Assembly: GCF_004023665.1 (NCBI RefSeq)
Contig: NZ_SAUF01000002.1
Location: 992,001-1,056,000 of the forward strand
Origin: Afifella aestuarii
GTDB taxonomy: Bacteria; Pseudomonadota; Alphaproteobacteria; Rhizobiales; Afifellaceae
Reading direction: 5' to 3'
DNA length: 64,000 nucleotides
The first letter of the stretch is position 1. Every line of letters begins with the position of its first letter. Below the pieces are notes generated by a model, which saw only the letters and a program-made list of their open reading frames with translations, did no database searches and was not told where the DNA came from. Positions 29,263 to 38,926 of this stretch are shown here, piece after piece. The translations under genes were made by a program, and so were the position numbers.

Positions 29263-30921
29263 TCAGCTGACCCAATACCAGCTGGCGGCGTTCCAGGATT
29301 CCGTGCGGGTGTTGCCGTTGGGCTCGAAGCCTTCGATCCCGGACTTGCGTCCGTGGATGAAGTTCTCGGCAAAGAGCGGCAGGAACGGCAGCTCGTGACG
29401 GACGATCTTTTGCACCTCGTCGTAGATGACCTTGCGCTCGACCGGGTCGAAGATGCGCGTGCCTTTTTCCAGAAGCTCGTCGATGCGGGCGTTCTTGATC
29501 TGCACGTTGTTTGAGCCGGAGCCGCCCTGTGCGGTGATCGCGCTCGAATGGAAACGGTTGGTGACGTCCGGGTCCGAGCCGATCAGGTAGGTCGTGCCGA
29601 CGACCGCCGTGTCGAAGCGCGATTGCATCCAGAAATCGCCCCACATGACGGCAGCCGGCATGTTTTCAATCGTCATCTCGACGCCGACCTGTTGCAGCAT
29701 TTGCTGGACGAATTGCTGCATCTGTTCACGCAGATGGTTGCCGGAGGTGGTCGAGTTCTTGAAGGAAAGCCGCACGCCATCCTTTTCGCGGATACCGCCG
29801 GCGCCGCGTTTCCAGCCGGCTTCGTCGAGAAGCGCATTGGCTTTGTCGGGCGAGTATTCGTGCAGCGGCAGGTCCGGATAATAGTAGTAGGAGTTGCGCG
29901 GCACATAGCTTTCGACCGGATCATGCACGCCGTAGTAGATCGCGTCGATGATCGCTTGCTTGTCGATGGCCGCGTAAAGGGCCTCGCGCACCGCGAGTTC
30001 CTTGAATTGAGGGCGCTCCAGGTTGAGCGCGATCGATTCAATCGACGGAGCCGGTTGCAGCACCAGCGTGCGATCGGGGAGGGTCTTGGCTTCTTCGTAA
30101 TTGTCCGGCGTGATGTACATCCGGCCCAAAAGGTCGATGTCGCCGCTGCGGAACTGCGTGAAGTGAACGGTGATGTCCGGGATGTACTTGAAAACCAGCT
30201 GTTCGAGGTAGGGTCCTTCGCCGTGATAGTCGGCATTGGCGAGCAGTTCGACCCGGTCGCCGGCGAGACGACGGTCCCATTTGAATGCGCCGGTGCCGAT
30301 CGGGCTCTGGTTGAAGGGGGCGCTGTTGGGGTCCTCGACGCCTTCGAAGGCATGCTTGGGAACGATGAAGGTTTCCGTCAGGAAGGACAGGTAGGGCGAA
30401 AACGGCTCTTCCATCCGCCAGGTCAGCTCCGTCGGAGAGACCACGGTGATGTCACGCAAAAGCGAGTGCCCGGCCGTGCGCCAGGCGCGGAAATCCGGAT
30501 TCACGATCAGCTCGAGCGTGAATTTCACATCTTCGGCCGTAAATGGCTTGCCGTCGTGCCATTTCACGTCGTCACGCAGCTTGATGCGCCATTCGGTGCC
30601 ATCCTCGGAAATGCCGCCGTTGGCCTGGGTGGGCACCTCGGTTGCGAGATTGGGCACGACCTCGCCTTCAGGCGTGAAGCGGAACAAGGCGTCGAAGACC
30701 GAGAAGTGCACGCCGTCGTCGACTTCGATTTTGACCATCAACGGGTTGAAGACGGTGGGTTCCTGCACGAGGCCCACGATCACCCGGCCCTCCGGGGAGC
30801 CCTCGGTCTGCGCAAAGGCCGGCTTGCCGAGCAGATTGGGGGCCATCAGCGTGGCGCCGGCGGCGCCCATAAGTCCGAGCGCACCGCGCCGGGTCAAAGT
30901 TATGCTTTTCTTCTCGGTCAT
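29263..30921 (-). CDS. Peptide-type ABC transporter substrate-binding protein
   Basis: 552 residues, SBP family 5 (DppA/OppA). N-terminal TRRGALGLMGAAGATLMA with twin Arg resembles a Tat signal, cleaved near AFAQ. Family signature in the mature protein: EWRIKLRDDVKWHDGKPFTAEDVKF near 110. Delivers peptides, nickel complexes or amine-containing compounds to the permeases; the substrate cannot be read from sequence. The neighbouring FAD oxidoreductase and aldehyde dehydrogenase hint at amine-containing substrates. Start ATG has GAGAGGGAAGAG upstream. Gene follows the ATPase gene by 44 bp. Confidence 0.92.
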   Translation of the reverse strand: MTEKKSITLTRRGALGLMGAAGATLMAPNLLGKPAFAQTEGSPEGRVIVGLVQEPTVFNPLMVKIEVDDGVHFSVFDALFRFTPEGEVVPNLATEVPTQANGGISEDGTEWRIKLRDDVKWHDGKPFTAEDVKFTLELIVNPDFRAWRTAGHSLLRDITVVSPTELTWRMEEPFSPYLSFLTETFIVPKHAFEGVEDPNSAPFNQSPIGTGAFKWDRRLAGDRVELLANADYHGEGPYLEQLVFKYIPDITVHFTQFRSGDIDLLGRMYITPDNYEEAKTLPDRTLVLQPAPSIESIALNLERPQFKELAVREALYAAIDKQAIIDAIYYGVHDPVESYVPRNSYYYYPDLPLHEYSPDKANALLDEAGWKRGAGGIREKDGVRLSFKNSTTSGNHLREQMQQFVQQMLQQVGVEMTIENMPAAVMWGDFWMQSRFDTAVVGTTYLIGSDPDVTNRFHSSAITAQGGSGSNNVQIKNARIDELLEKGTRIFDPVERKVIYDEVQKIVRHELPFLPLFAENFIHGRKSGIEGFEPNGNTRTESWNAASWYWVS

Positions 30922-30965
30922 CGACTCTTCCCTCTCGAAATGAACGGGTTGGTGGGTCGGCGGCT

Positions 30966-32609
30966 TCAGGCGGCCGCCTTTTCCCCTGGAATTGCTGCCA
31001 CCAGCTCTCGCGTGTAGTCGCTTTGGGGATTGAGAAAGATCTGCGAGGGCGGTCCCATCTCGACGATGCGACCCTTCTGCATGACGGCAATTTCGTCACT
31101 GATCTGCGAGGCGACGCGCAGGTCGTGGGTGATGAACACCATCGAGACGCCGGTCTCCCGCTGGATCCGGTCAAGCAGTTCGAGGATCTGTGCCTGGATG
31201 GACACGTCCAGTGCCGAGACCGATTCATCGGCGACGAGGAGGCGTGGTTTGAACATCAGCGCCCGGGCGATGCCGACACGCTGACGCTGGCCGCCGGAGA
31301 ATTCGTGCGGGTAGCGATCGAAAGCTCCAGGATCGAGACCGACCTCGGTGAGCAAGGCGAGCGCCTCGGCCTTTGCATCTGAGAACGACATGCCATGCGC
31401 GCACGGACCGACGGTCAGGATCTGGCCGATGGTCGAGCGCGGGTTGAGGGAGGCGAAGGGATCCTGAAAGATCATCTGGATCCGCGGACGCAGCGGGCGG
31501 AACTCGGCCTCGGACATCGGAGCGATATCCGTGCCCTCGAAAAAGATCTCGCCGCCGTCGCTTTCGGCCAGTTTGACCAGAAGGCGCCCCATCGAGGACT
31601 TGCCCGAACCGCTTTCTCCGACAACGCCAAGCGTGCGCCCCGGCAGGAGATCGAAGCTCGCGCCCTGGACCGCCTTGACGACGCGCTCGGTGCCGAACAT
31701 CCGGCTCCCGCTGCGATAGGTCTTGACGAGGTCGCGAACTTTCAGAATGGGCGTGTCGCTGCGGGCGACATGAGGCGTGCGGTCCTGCCCGATGATGTGC
31801 GGAACCGCGGCGATCAGGCGCTTGGTATAGGGATGGGAGGGCGTCTTGAGGACCGTATCCGCATCGCCCTGCTCGACGATCTTGCCCTTTTCCATCACCA
31901 CCACGTTGTCGGCGATCTCGGCCACCACGCCGAAATCGTGGGTGATGAACACGACACTCATATTCTTGCGGTGCTGGATGTCTTTGATAAGCGCCAGGAT
32001 TTGCGCCTGGGTGGTGACATCCAGCGCGGTCGTCGGTTCGTCCGCGATCAAGATGCCGGGTTCGAGCGCGAGCGCCATGGCGATCATGACGCGTTGCCGC
32101 TGACCGCCGGACAGCCGGAACGGGTATTGCCGGTACATCGTCTCAGGCTCGGGCAGTCCGACTTCTTTCAAAAGCTCGACAGCGCGGGATTTGCGTTCGG
32201 CCTTGGTGCCGACCCCGTGCGCGGACATGACTTCGACGATCTGATCGCCGACCGTCATCAGAGGATTGAGCGCCGAGAGCGGGTCCTGGAAGATCATGGA
32301 CACCTTCCGCCCGCGCATGTCGCGAAGCGCCGCAGGATTCATGGACTGAATCTCCGTGGTGCCCACGTAGATGCTGCCTTCACCGATGCGAATGCTGAAG
32401 GGAAGGAGCCCCATGATGGCGTTCGCGGTGATCGATTTTCCTGACCCCGACTCCCCGATGATGCAGAGAATTTTGCCTGGCACGAGATCAAACGAGATCT
32501 GCGAGACCGCGTAGGAGCGCTCCATCCCTTTGGGAAGGTTCAATGTCAGGTTTCTGACCGAAAGCGCGGCGTCCTGGCCGAGCGGGCGCGGGTTAGGCTC
32601 GATTGTCAC
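30966..32609 (-). CDS. Fused two-domain ABC transporter ATPase (DppD-DppF type)
   Basis: 547 residues with two nucleotide-binding domains. Domain 1: Walker A GESGSGKS, signature LSGGQRQRV, Walker [13 protein letters not shown]. Domain 2: [30 protein letters not shown]. Each is followed by an oligopeptide-type C-terminal extension ([25 protein letters not shown]). Powers the adjacent permeases. A GTG at 32609 is chosen because AGGAGGAG precedes it at good spacing; an ATG at 32702 gives an N-terminal tail unlike the family. First gene of the transport operon. Confidence 0.92.
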   Translation of the reverse strand: MTIEPNPRPLGQDAALSVRNLTLNLPKGMERSYAVSQISFDLVPGKILCIIGESGSGKSITANAIMGLLPFSIRIGEGSIYVGTTEIQSMNPAALRDMRGRKVSMIFQDPLSALNPLMTVGDQIVEVMSAHGVGTKAERKSRAVELLKEVGLPEPETMYRQYPFRLSGGQRQRVMIAMALALEPGILIADEPTTALDVTTQAQILALIKDIQHRKNMSVVFITHDFGVVAEIADNVVVMEKGKIVEQGDADTVLKTPSHPYTKRLIAAVPHIIGQDRTPHVARSDTPILKVRDLVKTYRSGSRMFGTERVVKAVQGASFDLLPGRTLGVVGESGSGKSSMGRLLVKLAESDGGEIFFEGTDIAPMSEAEFRPLRPRIQMIFQDPFASLNPRSTIGQILTVGPCAHGMSFSDAKAEALALLTEVGLDPGAFDRYPHEFSGGQRQRVGIARALMFKPRLLVADESVSALDVSIQAQILELLDRIQRETGVSMVFITHDLRVASQISDEIAVMQKGRIVEMGPPSQIFLNPQSDYTRELVAAIPGEKAAA

Positions 32610-32777
32610 GAAACGCTCCTCCTGCCATGCTTGACGCAGGTGAGCATATATTGAAATTAGCCGCAAGAATTTTGATGATTGGCCACCGATCGGCGGGGCC
32701 ATTTGCTTCTATCGGACCCACTTAATAATTTGATATATATAGTAAAAACGTATTTTGGCTATTTTTCAGGCGTCGGT

Positions 32778-32794
32778 GGAAATGAGGCATTTCC
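32778..32794. promoter_or_regulatory. Candidate operator, divergent promoter of XRE-cupin regulator and transporter
   Basis: GGAAATG-AGG-CATTTCC is a perfect 7-bp inverted repeat in the AT-rich 293-bp divergent region (32610-32902). A looser dyad, TTTGC-N9-GCAAA, follows at 32812-32830. Their position suggests binding by the adjacent XRE-cupin regulator. AT-rich runs at 32640-32760 probably hold the transporter promoter. Confidence 0.45.
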
Positions 32795-32902
32795 GATTGA
32801 AGTTTCAAAATTTTGCGTGCAGTGTGCAAATTGCAAGGACGCCGTCAGGCATTGCTGAACCCGGCCTTCTGCTGACACACGCTTGCCGGAAGGGAGCCGT
32901 CT

Positions 32903-33508
32903 ATGGATCAGAAGTCCAACTTTAGCGTCGAGCATGCCGAGGAACATGTTGGGGCCACTTTGCGCCTTTTGCGCAAGCAGAAGGGAATGTCCCTGAAGGC
33001 GCTCGCCGAGGCGTCAGGCGTTTCCGTCGGCATGATCAGCCAGGTCGAACGCGGCCTCGCCAATCCCTCGGTGCGCTTGCTCACATCTTTGCGGCGGGCG
33101 CTGAACGTCTCGTTTCAGGAGCTCTTCGCCAAGCCTGCATCCGAGACGGAGCATGCGGGAGATCCCGACTTTGTCCGGCGCGCGGACAATCGCCCGATCA
33201 TAGACCTCGGGGATTTGCAGAAGGAATTGCTGACGCCGACGGATAAGCCGCACCTGCAGCTGATGATCATTCACATCGATGCCGGCGCGGAATCGGGTGG
33301 GTGGGCGCTCAGTTATCCTGCCGAAAAGGGCGGTCTCGTCCTCGACGGAGAGGTTATCCTGACTGTCGACGGCAAGAACGTCGCTCTTTCACATGGCGAT
33401 AGTTTCGCCTTCGACGGGATGCTTCCTCATAGCTTGAGCAATGTGAGCTCCGAGCCGGCTGCAGTGCTCTGGATCATCGGCGCCGTTCAGTTCGATCGCC
33501 ATTTGTAA
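32903..33508 (+). CDS. XRE-family regulator with cupin domain
   Basis: 201 residues. Helix-turn-helix at about 17-72 (LRLLRKQKGMSLKALAEASGVSVGMISQVERG) followed by a C-terminal cupin sensor domain (about 115-195, HIDAGAESGG and LVLDGEVILTVDGKNVALSHGDSFAFDG). This is the PuuR/SutR-like architecture used to control amine and amino-acid catabolism. Divergent from the transporter operon and followed by a FAD oxidoreductase after 23 bp, so it probably controls both. Ligand unknown. The start has GGAAGGGAG upstream. Confidence 0.9.
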   Translation: MDQKSNFSVEHAEEHVGATLRLLRKQKGMSLKALAEASGVSVGMISQVERGLANPSVRLLTSLRRALNVSFQELFAKPASETEHAGDPDFVRRADNRPIIDLGDLQKELLTPTDKPHLQLMIIHIDAGAESGGWALSYPAEKGGLVLDGEVILTVDGKNVALSHGDSFAFDGMLPHSLSNVSSEPAAVLWIIGAVQFDRHL

Positions 33509-33531
33509 AACCATCCTTCAGAGATAGGCCA

Positions 33532-34836
33532 ATGTCGAAAACTGCTCAAATTCAGAACAGCCCTTATTGGTGGGTTGCCGCTCCCGTTCGGCCGCTGCCT
33601 GCGCAGTCCCTGCCGCAAAAGACCGACGTTCTGATCGTCGGGGCCGGCTTTGCGGGGCTGACCGCCGCGGTGATCCTGGCCCGTGCAGGACGATCTGTCG
33701 TCGTCGTGGACAAGATGATGCCGGGCGAGGGCGCCTCTTCGCGCAACGGGGGCATTACGAGCGGCAACATTCGGCCGAGCTTCGACGAGCTCTCTCGCCG
33801 CTTTGGTGAAGACCGCGCGCTTGCCATCGAAGCCGAAGGCAAGACGGCGCGGGAATTCCTCTACGACTTCATTCGCACCGAAAAGCTCGATTGCGATTTT
33901 CAGCCGGTGGGCAAGTTTGGTGGCGCCATCGGAAGGGAGCAATATGAAGCCGGTGCGCGCACTGCAGAGACGCTGCACAAGCGGCTTGGAATAGAAGCCT
34001 TTGCCGTGCCGCAGGCCGAGCAATCCCGCTATATCGGCAGTGATTTCTATCGCGGCGGCCATGTGCGCATGGACATCGGCGGGGTGCACCCGGCGAAACT
34101 CGCCGCAGAGATTTTACGCCTCGCACTGGAGGCCGGTGCCGCCGTGCATTCCGGGACTGAGGTGAAGGGCGTTCGTCGCGACGGCGCCGAATTCTCCGTC
34201 GAGACCTCAGCGGGCACCGTCTCTGCCCGCCAGGTTCTCGTCTGCACCAACGGCTACACCGATGGCTCCGATCCGTGGTTGCGGCGTCGTCTGATCCCGG
34301 TTCGCAGCCGGATCATCGTGACAGATCCGCTGCCCATCGAGGTGATGGACCGGTTGATGCCGAGCCGGATGATGTACAGCGAAGGGCTGATCCTGGGGCA
34401 CTATTTCCGGCCGACGCCGGACGGTACGCGCATTCTTCTGGGCGGGCGCGATGCCTCTACGGGCACTGACGAAACAGGGCCTACGGAGAATATCTGCCAG
34501 GGCTTGCTGCGGATCTTCCCGGAGCTGAAGAATGTCGGCCTCAGTCACAGCTGGTATGGCCATGTCGCCATGAACTGGGACATGGTTCCGCGCCTTTTCG
34601 AGCGCGAGGGCGTGACCTATGCCACCGGTTTCTGTGGCTCTGGTGTCGTGTGGGCGCCCTGGCTTGGAACCCGCGCCGCGCACAAGCTGCTCGGAGACGA
34701 TCAGGCCCGCACCGCCTTCGAGTTCCGCCCCCCGGCGGCCATACCCTTCTACAACGGCAAGCCTTATTTCCTTCCCGCTGTCATCCAGGGCTATCGCCTG
34801 CGTGATCGGCTGGCTCTGGCGCGCGCCACGCGCTGA
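33532..34836 (+). CDS. FAD-dependent amine/amino-acid oxidoreductase (DAO family)
   Basis: 434 residues. Rossmann FAD motif DVLIVGAGFAGLTAAVILARAG at about 32-53, then GASSRNGGITSGN, and the C-terminal FAD contact VTYATGFCGSGVVWAPWLG. The PuuB/DAO-type family oxidises amines to aldehydes or imines with FAD. With the ALDH and the XRE-cupin regulator this resembles a Puu-like amine degradation module, though the glutamylation enzymes are absent. Start MSKTAQIQNS; GAGATAGG lies just upstream. A hairpin terminator follows. Confidence 0.9.
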   Translation: MSKTAQIQNSPYWWVAAPVRPLPAQSLPQKTDVLIVGAGFAGLTAAVILARAGRSVVVVDKMMPGEGASSRNGGITSGNIRPSFDELSRRFGEDRALAIEAEGKTAREFLYDFIRTEKLDCDFQPVGKFGGAIGREQYEAGARTAETLHKRLGIEAFAVPQAEQSRYIGSDFYRGGHVRMDIGGVHPAKLAAEILRLALEAGAAVHSGTEVKGVRRDGAEFSVETSAGTVSARQVLVCTNGYTDGSDPWLRRRLIPVRSRIIVTDPLPIEVMDRLMPSRMMYSEGLILGHYFRPTPDGTRILLGGRDASTGTDETGPTENICQGLLRIFPELKNVGLSHSWYGHVAMNWDMVPRLFEREGVTYATGFCGSGVVWAPWLGTRAAHKLLGDDQARTAFEFRPPAAIPFYNGKPYFLPAVIQGYRLRDRLALARATR

Positions 34837-34886
34837 AACGGGACAGGCGTTCCCTCTCGCTCCGTCGAGGTGACGAATTGCGGAAC

Positions 34887-34932
34887 GACTGCCGTCACAC
34901 ACCTCCGTTCTGGAGGCCGCCGGCAGTCTTTC
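34887..34932 (+). terminator. Compound hairpin terminator after the FAD oxidoreductase
   Basis: Outer stem GACTGCCG and CGGCAGTC (8 bp) encloses an inner stem CCTCC-gttct-GGAGG, followed by TTTCT. It sits 50 bp after the oxidoreductase stop and looks like a real intrinsic terminator with a short T-run. Confidence 0.6.
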
Positions 34933-35120
34933 TGAATTGAAACGATCTCAGCCGATCGCGTGCGAACAACCGCCGAAGCTGTCGAGAGGCATTCGCTCGC
35001 ACTTCGCAACGGCGCAGATCGCCGGAGGGTGAAGGAGCCGCGCTTCTCATCCTGCGGACTGACCGACGGTCGCGCCGCTCTTGTCGCGCGTGAGGCGTGG
35101 TCCGCAACAAGGAGATCCCA

Positions 35121-35972
35121 ATGAATGCCACGGCTGGGGCCCGTGTCGAACTGATCGACCTGACGCCCGAACATATCCCCCACGCACACCGCCTTTCGGT
35201 GCAGGAAAACTGGCTGCATCGACCCGAAGACTGGGGGCACCTCCTGGAACTCGGCAAGGGCCGGGGCGCCGTGTTGAACGGGCAATTGGTCGGGACCGCC
35301 AACTTCGTTCCCTACGGGGAGGCGGCTGGTACCTGCAACATGATCATCGTCGATCCTTCGGTCCGCGGAATCGGGCTCGGCCGGCGGTTGATGCAGGCGG
35401 CGCTCGATGCGGCGGGGCACAGAGAATGTCGTCTGACCGCGACCGAGGCCGGCCGCCCGCTCTATGAAAAGCTGGGCTTCGCCGCGACCGGCATGATCAC
35501 CCAGTACGGCGGTACGGCCGTGAGGGTGGAGGCGCCCGACAGGGTCGAGAAGGCGGGTTCGGACGATCTGGACGTGCTGGCGGCCTTGGATCTGGAGGCG
35601 ATCGGAATGAACCGTCGCGCGCTGCTGGCGTTGTTGCTGCGCGATGGGGATATATGGGTGCAGCGTGACGGGAGCGTGCTTCAGGGATATGTGGCGCTCC
35701 GCAAGTTTGGGCGCGGCATGCTGATCGGCCCGCTGGTGGCGCGCGACGATGCGACGGCTGAGGGGCTTCTTCGGGCCGGCATCGCGCGCACAGCTGGGAC
35801 TTTTCTGCGTTTCGACCTGACTGCCGCGGGAGACCGCCTGGCTGCGATTGCGGCAGAAGCCGGCCTTGAGCGGGTCTCGACCGGGCTCGCCATGACGCGG
35901 CCGGGAGCCGCCCCGACCCGGCAGACCGGTCCTGCCAAGGTCTACACCCTCGCAAGTCAGGCGCTCTGCTGA
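35121..35972 (+). CDS. GNAT family N-acetyltransferase with second GNAT-like domain
   Basis: 283 residues. N-terminal GNAT domain (about 5-130) has motif A IIVDPSVRGIGLGRRLM. The C-terminal half (about 145-283) resembles the extra Acetyltransf_18/YitH-type domain seen in tandem GNAT proteins. The ATG at 35121 is chosen for AAGGAGA upstream; a GTG at 35097 is possible. Substrate unknown; modification of an amine or peptide taken up by the neighbouring system is a guess. ALDH gene follows after 124 bp. Confidence 0.8.
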   Translation: MNATAGARVELIDLTPEHIPHAHRLSVQENWLHRPEDWGHLLELGKGRGAVLNGQLVGTANFVPYGEAAGTCNMIIVDPSVRGIGLGRRLMQAALDAAGHRECRLTATEAGRPLYEKLGFAATGMITQYGGTAVRVEAPDRVEKAGSDDLDVLAALDLEAIGMNRRALLALLLRDGDIWVQRDGSVLQGYVALRKFGRGMLIGPLVARDDATAEGLLRAGIARTAGTFLRFDLTAAGDRLAAIAAEAGLERVSTGLAMTRPGAAPTRQTGPAKVYTLASQALC

Positions 35973-36096
35973 GGCTTGATCGCATGCCCGAGCGCACAGT
36001 CGACGCCGGAGGCGTGCCGGCGCGGCTCTCGGCCCTGCGCTGCCGCACACCTGATCAACGCCGCCGACCTTCTCTCAGTGAAACAGGAACGACCTC

Positions 36097-37560
36097 ATGA
36101 CACTCAGCTTCGATCCCGACACCCTCGAGCTGCCCCGGGGCCACTTCATCGACGGCGCCTATCTTCAGGGCCCGGACGCGATCGAGGTTTTTGCCCCCTC
36201 TGACGGGCGCAAGCTGGCCTCCGTCCCGCTCGCGGACGCGCAGACCGTGGACCGGGCCGTCGCCTCGGCGAAGGCGGCGCTGGAGAGCTCGGGATGGGCG
36301 GGCTGCGCACCGCGTGACCGGGTCCGCGTTTTGCATGCCTGGGCGGACTTGATCGAGGCGGAGGCGACGACCCTGGCCCGGCTGGAAGCGGTCGCCTCAT
36401 CGCGACCGATTGCCGAGGCGACGACGGGCGACGTGGTGGTGGCGGCCGAACAGATCCGCTTCTTCGCCGAATTCGCCGACAAGGAATGCGACGCGCTGGT
36501 GCCGACATCGGACGGGCAGATGGGCTTTATCGCATCTGAACCTTATGGCGTCGTCGGCGCCATCACGGCCTGGAATGTGCCGATCGCGCTCGCCGGATGG
36601 AAGCTCGGGCCGGCATTGGCGGCGGGCAATGCCGTGGTGCTCAAACCGTCTGAAATGACGCCGTTTTCGACGCTCTATCTGGCAGAGCTCGCGGTTCGGG
36701 CCGGGCTTCCGGCCGGGCTCTTCAATGTGGTGCTCGGCGATGGCGCAACCACCGGCGAGGCGCTGGTGGCGCATCCGGACATCGCCAAGGTCTCGTTTAC
36801 GGGATCGACACGGGCAGGCGTCGCCGTGATGGAAAATGCGGCCCGCAACGGCATCAAGCCGGTGACGTTGGAGCTCGGCGGGAAATCGCCCCAGGTCGTC
36901 TTCGCCGATGCCGACATCGAGCTCGCGGCACGGTGCATCACCCGCACAATCCTGAGCAATGCCGGGCAGGGCTGTGTCGCCGGCTCGCGCGTTCTCGCAG
37001 AGGCCTCGGTGGCTCAGGAACTTGGCGAGCGCATCGTCTCACTGATGAGTGCCGTTCGCCCCGGCCCGACATGGGACGAGACGACGACCTTCCCGCCGAT
37101 CATCTCCGAAGGTCAGCTCTCGAGGATCAGCGGGATTCTGGACACCTCTCGCAAAGCCGGCGCGGAGATCGTCTGCGGCGGGGCGCGGTTCGATCGCGCG
37201 GGCAGCTTCTTTCAGCCGACCCTGGTGACGGATGCACCAGAAGACTCCCCCGTGATGCGCGAGGAGGTGTTCGGGCCGGTCTTGTCGCTGCAGTCTTTCG
37301 GCAGCGAAGACGAAGCGGCAACGATGGCGCGTCACCCGACCTATGGTCTGAGTTCCGGGCTTTTCACCCGCGATCTGTCGCGGGCCCTGCGGATGACCCG
37401 GCGTCTCGAAGCCGGCACGGTCTGGGTCAACCGCTATGGCCGCTCCCGCGATCACATCCTGCCGACGGGCGGGTGGAAGGCCTCCGGCCTCGGCAAAGAC
37501 CTGGGACGCGAGGCATTCCTCGCCAACCGGCGCACGAAATCGGTCCTGATCGATCTCTGA
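36097..37560 (+). CDS. NAD(P)-dependent aldehyde dehydrogenase
   Basis: 487 residues, ALDH superfamily. Catalytic Cys293 (NAGQGCVAGSR) and general base Glu259 (LELGGKSP) are present, with the nucleotide motif FTGSTRAG and the C-terminal FGPVLSLQSFGSEDEA. Oxidises an aldehyde, presumably the product of the amine oxidoreductase in the same region. ATG at 36097 with AGGAACGAC upstream. Its stop lies within a tandem 13-bp duplication (37555-37580). Confidence 0.93.
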   Translation: MTLSFDPDTLELPRGHFIDGAYLQGPDAIEVFAPSDGRKLASVPLADAQTVDRAVASAKAALESSGWAGCAPRDRVRVLHAWADLIEAEATTLARLEAVASSRPIAEATTGDVVVAAEQIRFFAEFADKECDALVPTSDGQMGFIASEPYGVVGAITAWNVPIALAGWKLGPALAAGNAVVLKPSEMTPFSTLYLAELAVRAGLPAGLFNVVLGDGATTGEALVAHPDIAKVSFTGSTRAGVAVMENAARNGIKPVTLELGGKSPQVVFADADIELAARCITRTILSNAGQGCVAGSRVLAEASVAQELGERIVSLMSAVRPGPTWDETTTFPPIISEGQLSRISGILDTSRKAGAEIVCGGARFDRAGSFFQPTLVTDAPEDSPVMREEVFGPVLSLQSFGSEDEAATMARHPTYGLSSGLFTRDLSRALRMTRRLEAGTVWVNRYGRSRDHILPTGGWKASGLGKDLGREAFLANRRTKSVLIDL

Positions 37561-37580
37561 GATCCGCCTCTGAGATCCGC
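37555..37580. repeat. Tandem 13-bp duplication at the ALDH stop codon
   Basis: CTCTGAGATCCGC occurs twice back to back (37555-37567 and 37568-37580). The first copy contains the ALDH stop TGA at 37558-37560. It looks like a recent slippage or duplication event that leaves the reading frame intact. Confidence 0.85.
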
Positions 37581-37885
37581 GCGCATCCTTGAGCGTCCCC
37601 GTTTCGCCGCGGGGATGCCCGTTCGCGTGGAGATGCTGATTCAACGGCCGCGACGGCGTCCATTCGATCGATGCGCTGCGAAGGACCTTTGCCGCGACGC
37701 GGTCAGATCGGCGGCCGCCTCCCTTGCTGAATCAAGGCACGGCATTGAAGAGAGCCACAAAATCGTTTCATTGTGCTCTGCGGATGCGCGATCACCCAGG
37801 CGAGGTGATGGTCTCCCAAATCCTTGGATGGCGGCGTTCAGCGCCTGTCCGTCCAATCGCGGCGGGACTCTCAGTTGGAAATGAA
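37561..37885. other. 325-bp gene-free stretch between ALDH and dusA
   Basis: No convincing coding region. It contains the second half of the 13-bp duplication, a small dyad (CCCCG and CGGGG near 37597-37616) without a T-tract, and a more AT-rich part from about 37740 that probably holds the dusA promoter. Longer dusA starts inside it (for example ATG 37808) give N-terminal tails unlike the family. Confidence 0.5.
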
Positions 37886-38884
37886 GTGACTGAATATCTG
37901 CATAAATTCGCCGTTGCGCCGATGATCGACTGGACCGATCGGCACTGCCGCTATTTCCATCGCGGGCTGACGCGGCGGGGGCTTCTCTATACGGAGATGC
38001 TGACCGCCGATGCCCTCATTCATGGCGATCGCGACCGGCTGCTCGGTTTCGATGCCGAGGAGCATCCCGTCGCCCTGCAGCTCGGCGGCAGCGATGCGGC
38101 GAAGCTCGCCGAGGCGGCGCGCATCGGTGCCGATTTCGGCTATGACGAAATCAATCTCAATGTCGGCTGTCCCTCCGACCGCGTGCAATCGGGCACGTTC
38201 GGCGCCTGTCTGATGCGCGAGCCGGAAATCGTCGGGCGTGGCGTTGCCGCAATGAAGGCGGCCGTTGATCTTCCGGTCACCGTGAAATGCCGTCTGGGCG
38301 TCGACGATCAGGATATCGAGACGGCGCTCGATGCGCTCGCCGATCTGGCCTTTGCGGCGGGAGCCGACGCGCTCTGGGTGCATGCGCGCAAGGCCTGGCT
38401 TCAGGGGCTGTCGCCGAAGGAAAATCGCGACGTGCCACCGCTCGATTACGACCGCGTCTATCGGTTGAAGACGCGCTGGCCGGATCGTTTCATCGGCATC
38501 AACGGCGGCATCACGGACCTTGCGGCGGCAAAGGCGCATCTTGAGACGGTCGACGGTGTCATGCTCGGCCGCGCGGCCTATCAGGATCCGGGTCTTCTTG
38601 GCGGCGTCGACCGCGAGATTTATGGGGAGGAGGCGCCAGCGCCCGATCTCATCGCCGCAGCGCGGCGGATGTGCGCCTATGCGGAGGCGCATTGCGCTGC
38701 GGGCGGGCGTATGGCGGCGGTGACGAAGCCAATGATCGGCCTCTTTCACGGGCGGCCGGGCGCGCGCATCTGGCGGCGCATTCTGACCGTCGAAGGCGTG
38801 AAGGCCGGTGCCGGGCCGGAGGTCATCGAAAAGGCGCTCGCAGGTCTCGCGGAAGCTGGCGGGCTTGAAAGTCTCGCCGCCTGA
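37886..38884 (+). CDS. dusA: tRNA-dihydrouridine(20/20a) synthase DusA
   Basis: 332 residues, FMN-dependent TIM barrel. N-terminal FAVAPMIDWTDRHCRYFHR, catalytic Cys in NLNVGCPSDRVQSGTFGACLM, KCRLGVDD (FMN contact) and INGGITD. Reduces U20/U20a in tRNA. The GTG at 37886 gives VTEYLHKFAVAPM, matching the family start, with GGAAATGAA upstream; longer frames up to 37724 are unlikely. Stands alone between unrelated genes. Confidence 0.85.
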   Translation: MTEYLHKFAVAPMIDWTDRHCRYFHRGLTRRGLLYTEMLTADALIHGDRDRLLGFDAEEHPVALQLGGSDAAKLAEAARIGADFGYDEINLNVGCPSDRVQSGTFGACLMREPEIVGRGVAAMKAAVDLPVTVKCRLGVDDQDIETALDALADLAFAAGADALWVHARKAWLQGLSPKENRDVPPLDYDRVYRLKTRWPDRFIGINGGITDLAAAKAHLETVDGVMLGRAAYQDPGLLGGVDREIYGEEAPAPDLIAAARRMCAYAEAHCAAGGRMAAVTKPMIGLFHGRPGARIWRRILTVEGVKAGAGPEVIEKALAGLAEAGGLESLAA

Positions 38885-38926
38885 GTAACGAGCGCGAGCG
38901 GAGCTTGATCAGCTCTGTGGTGTGAT

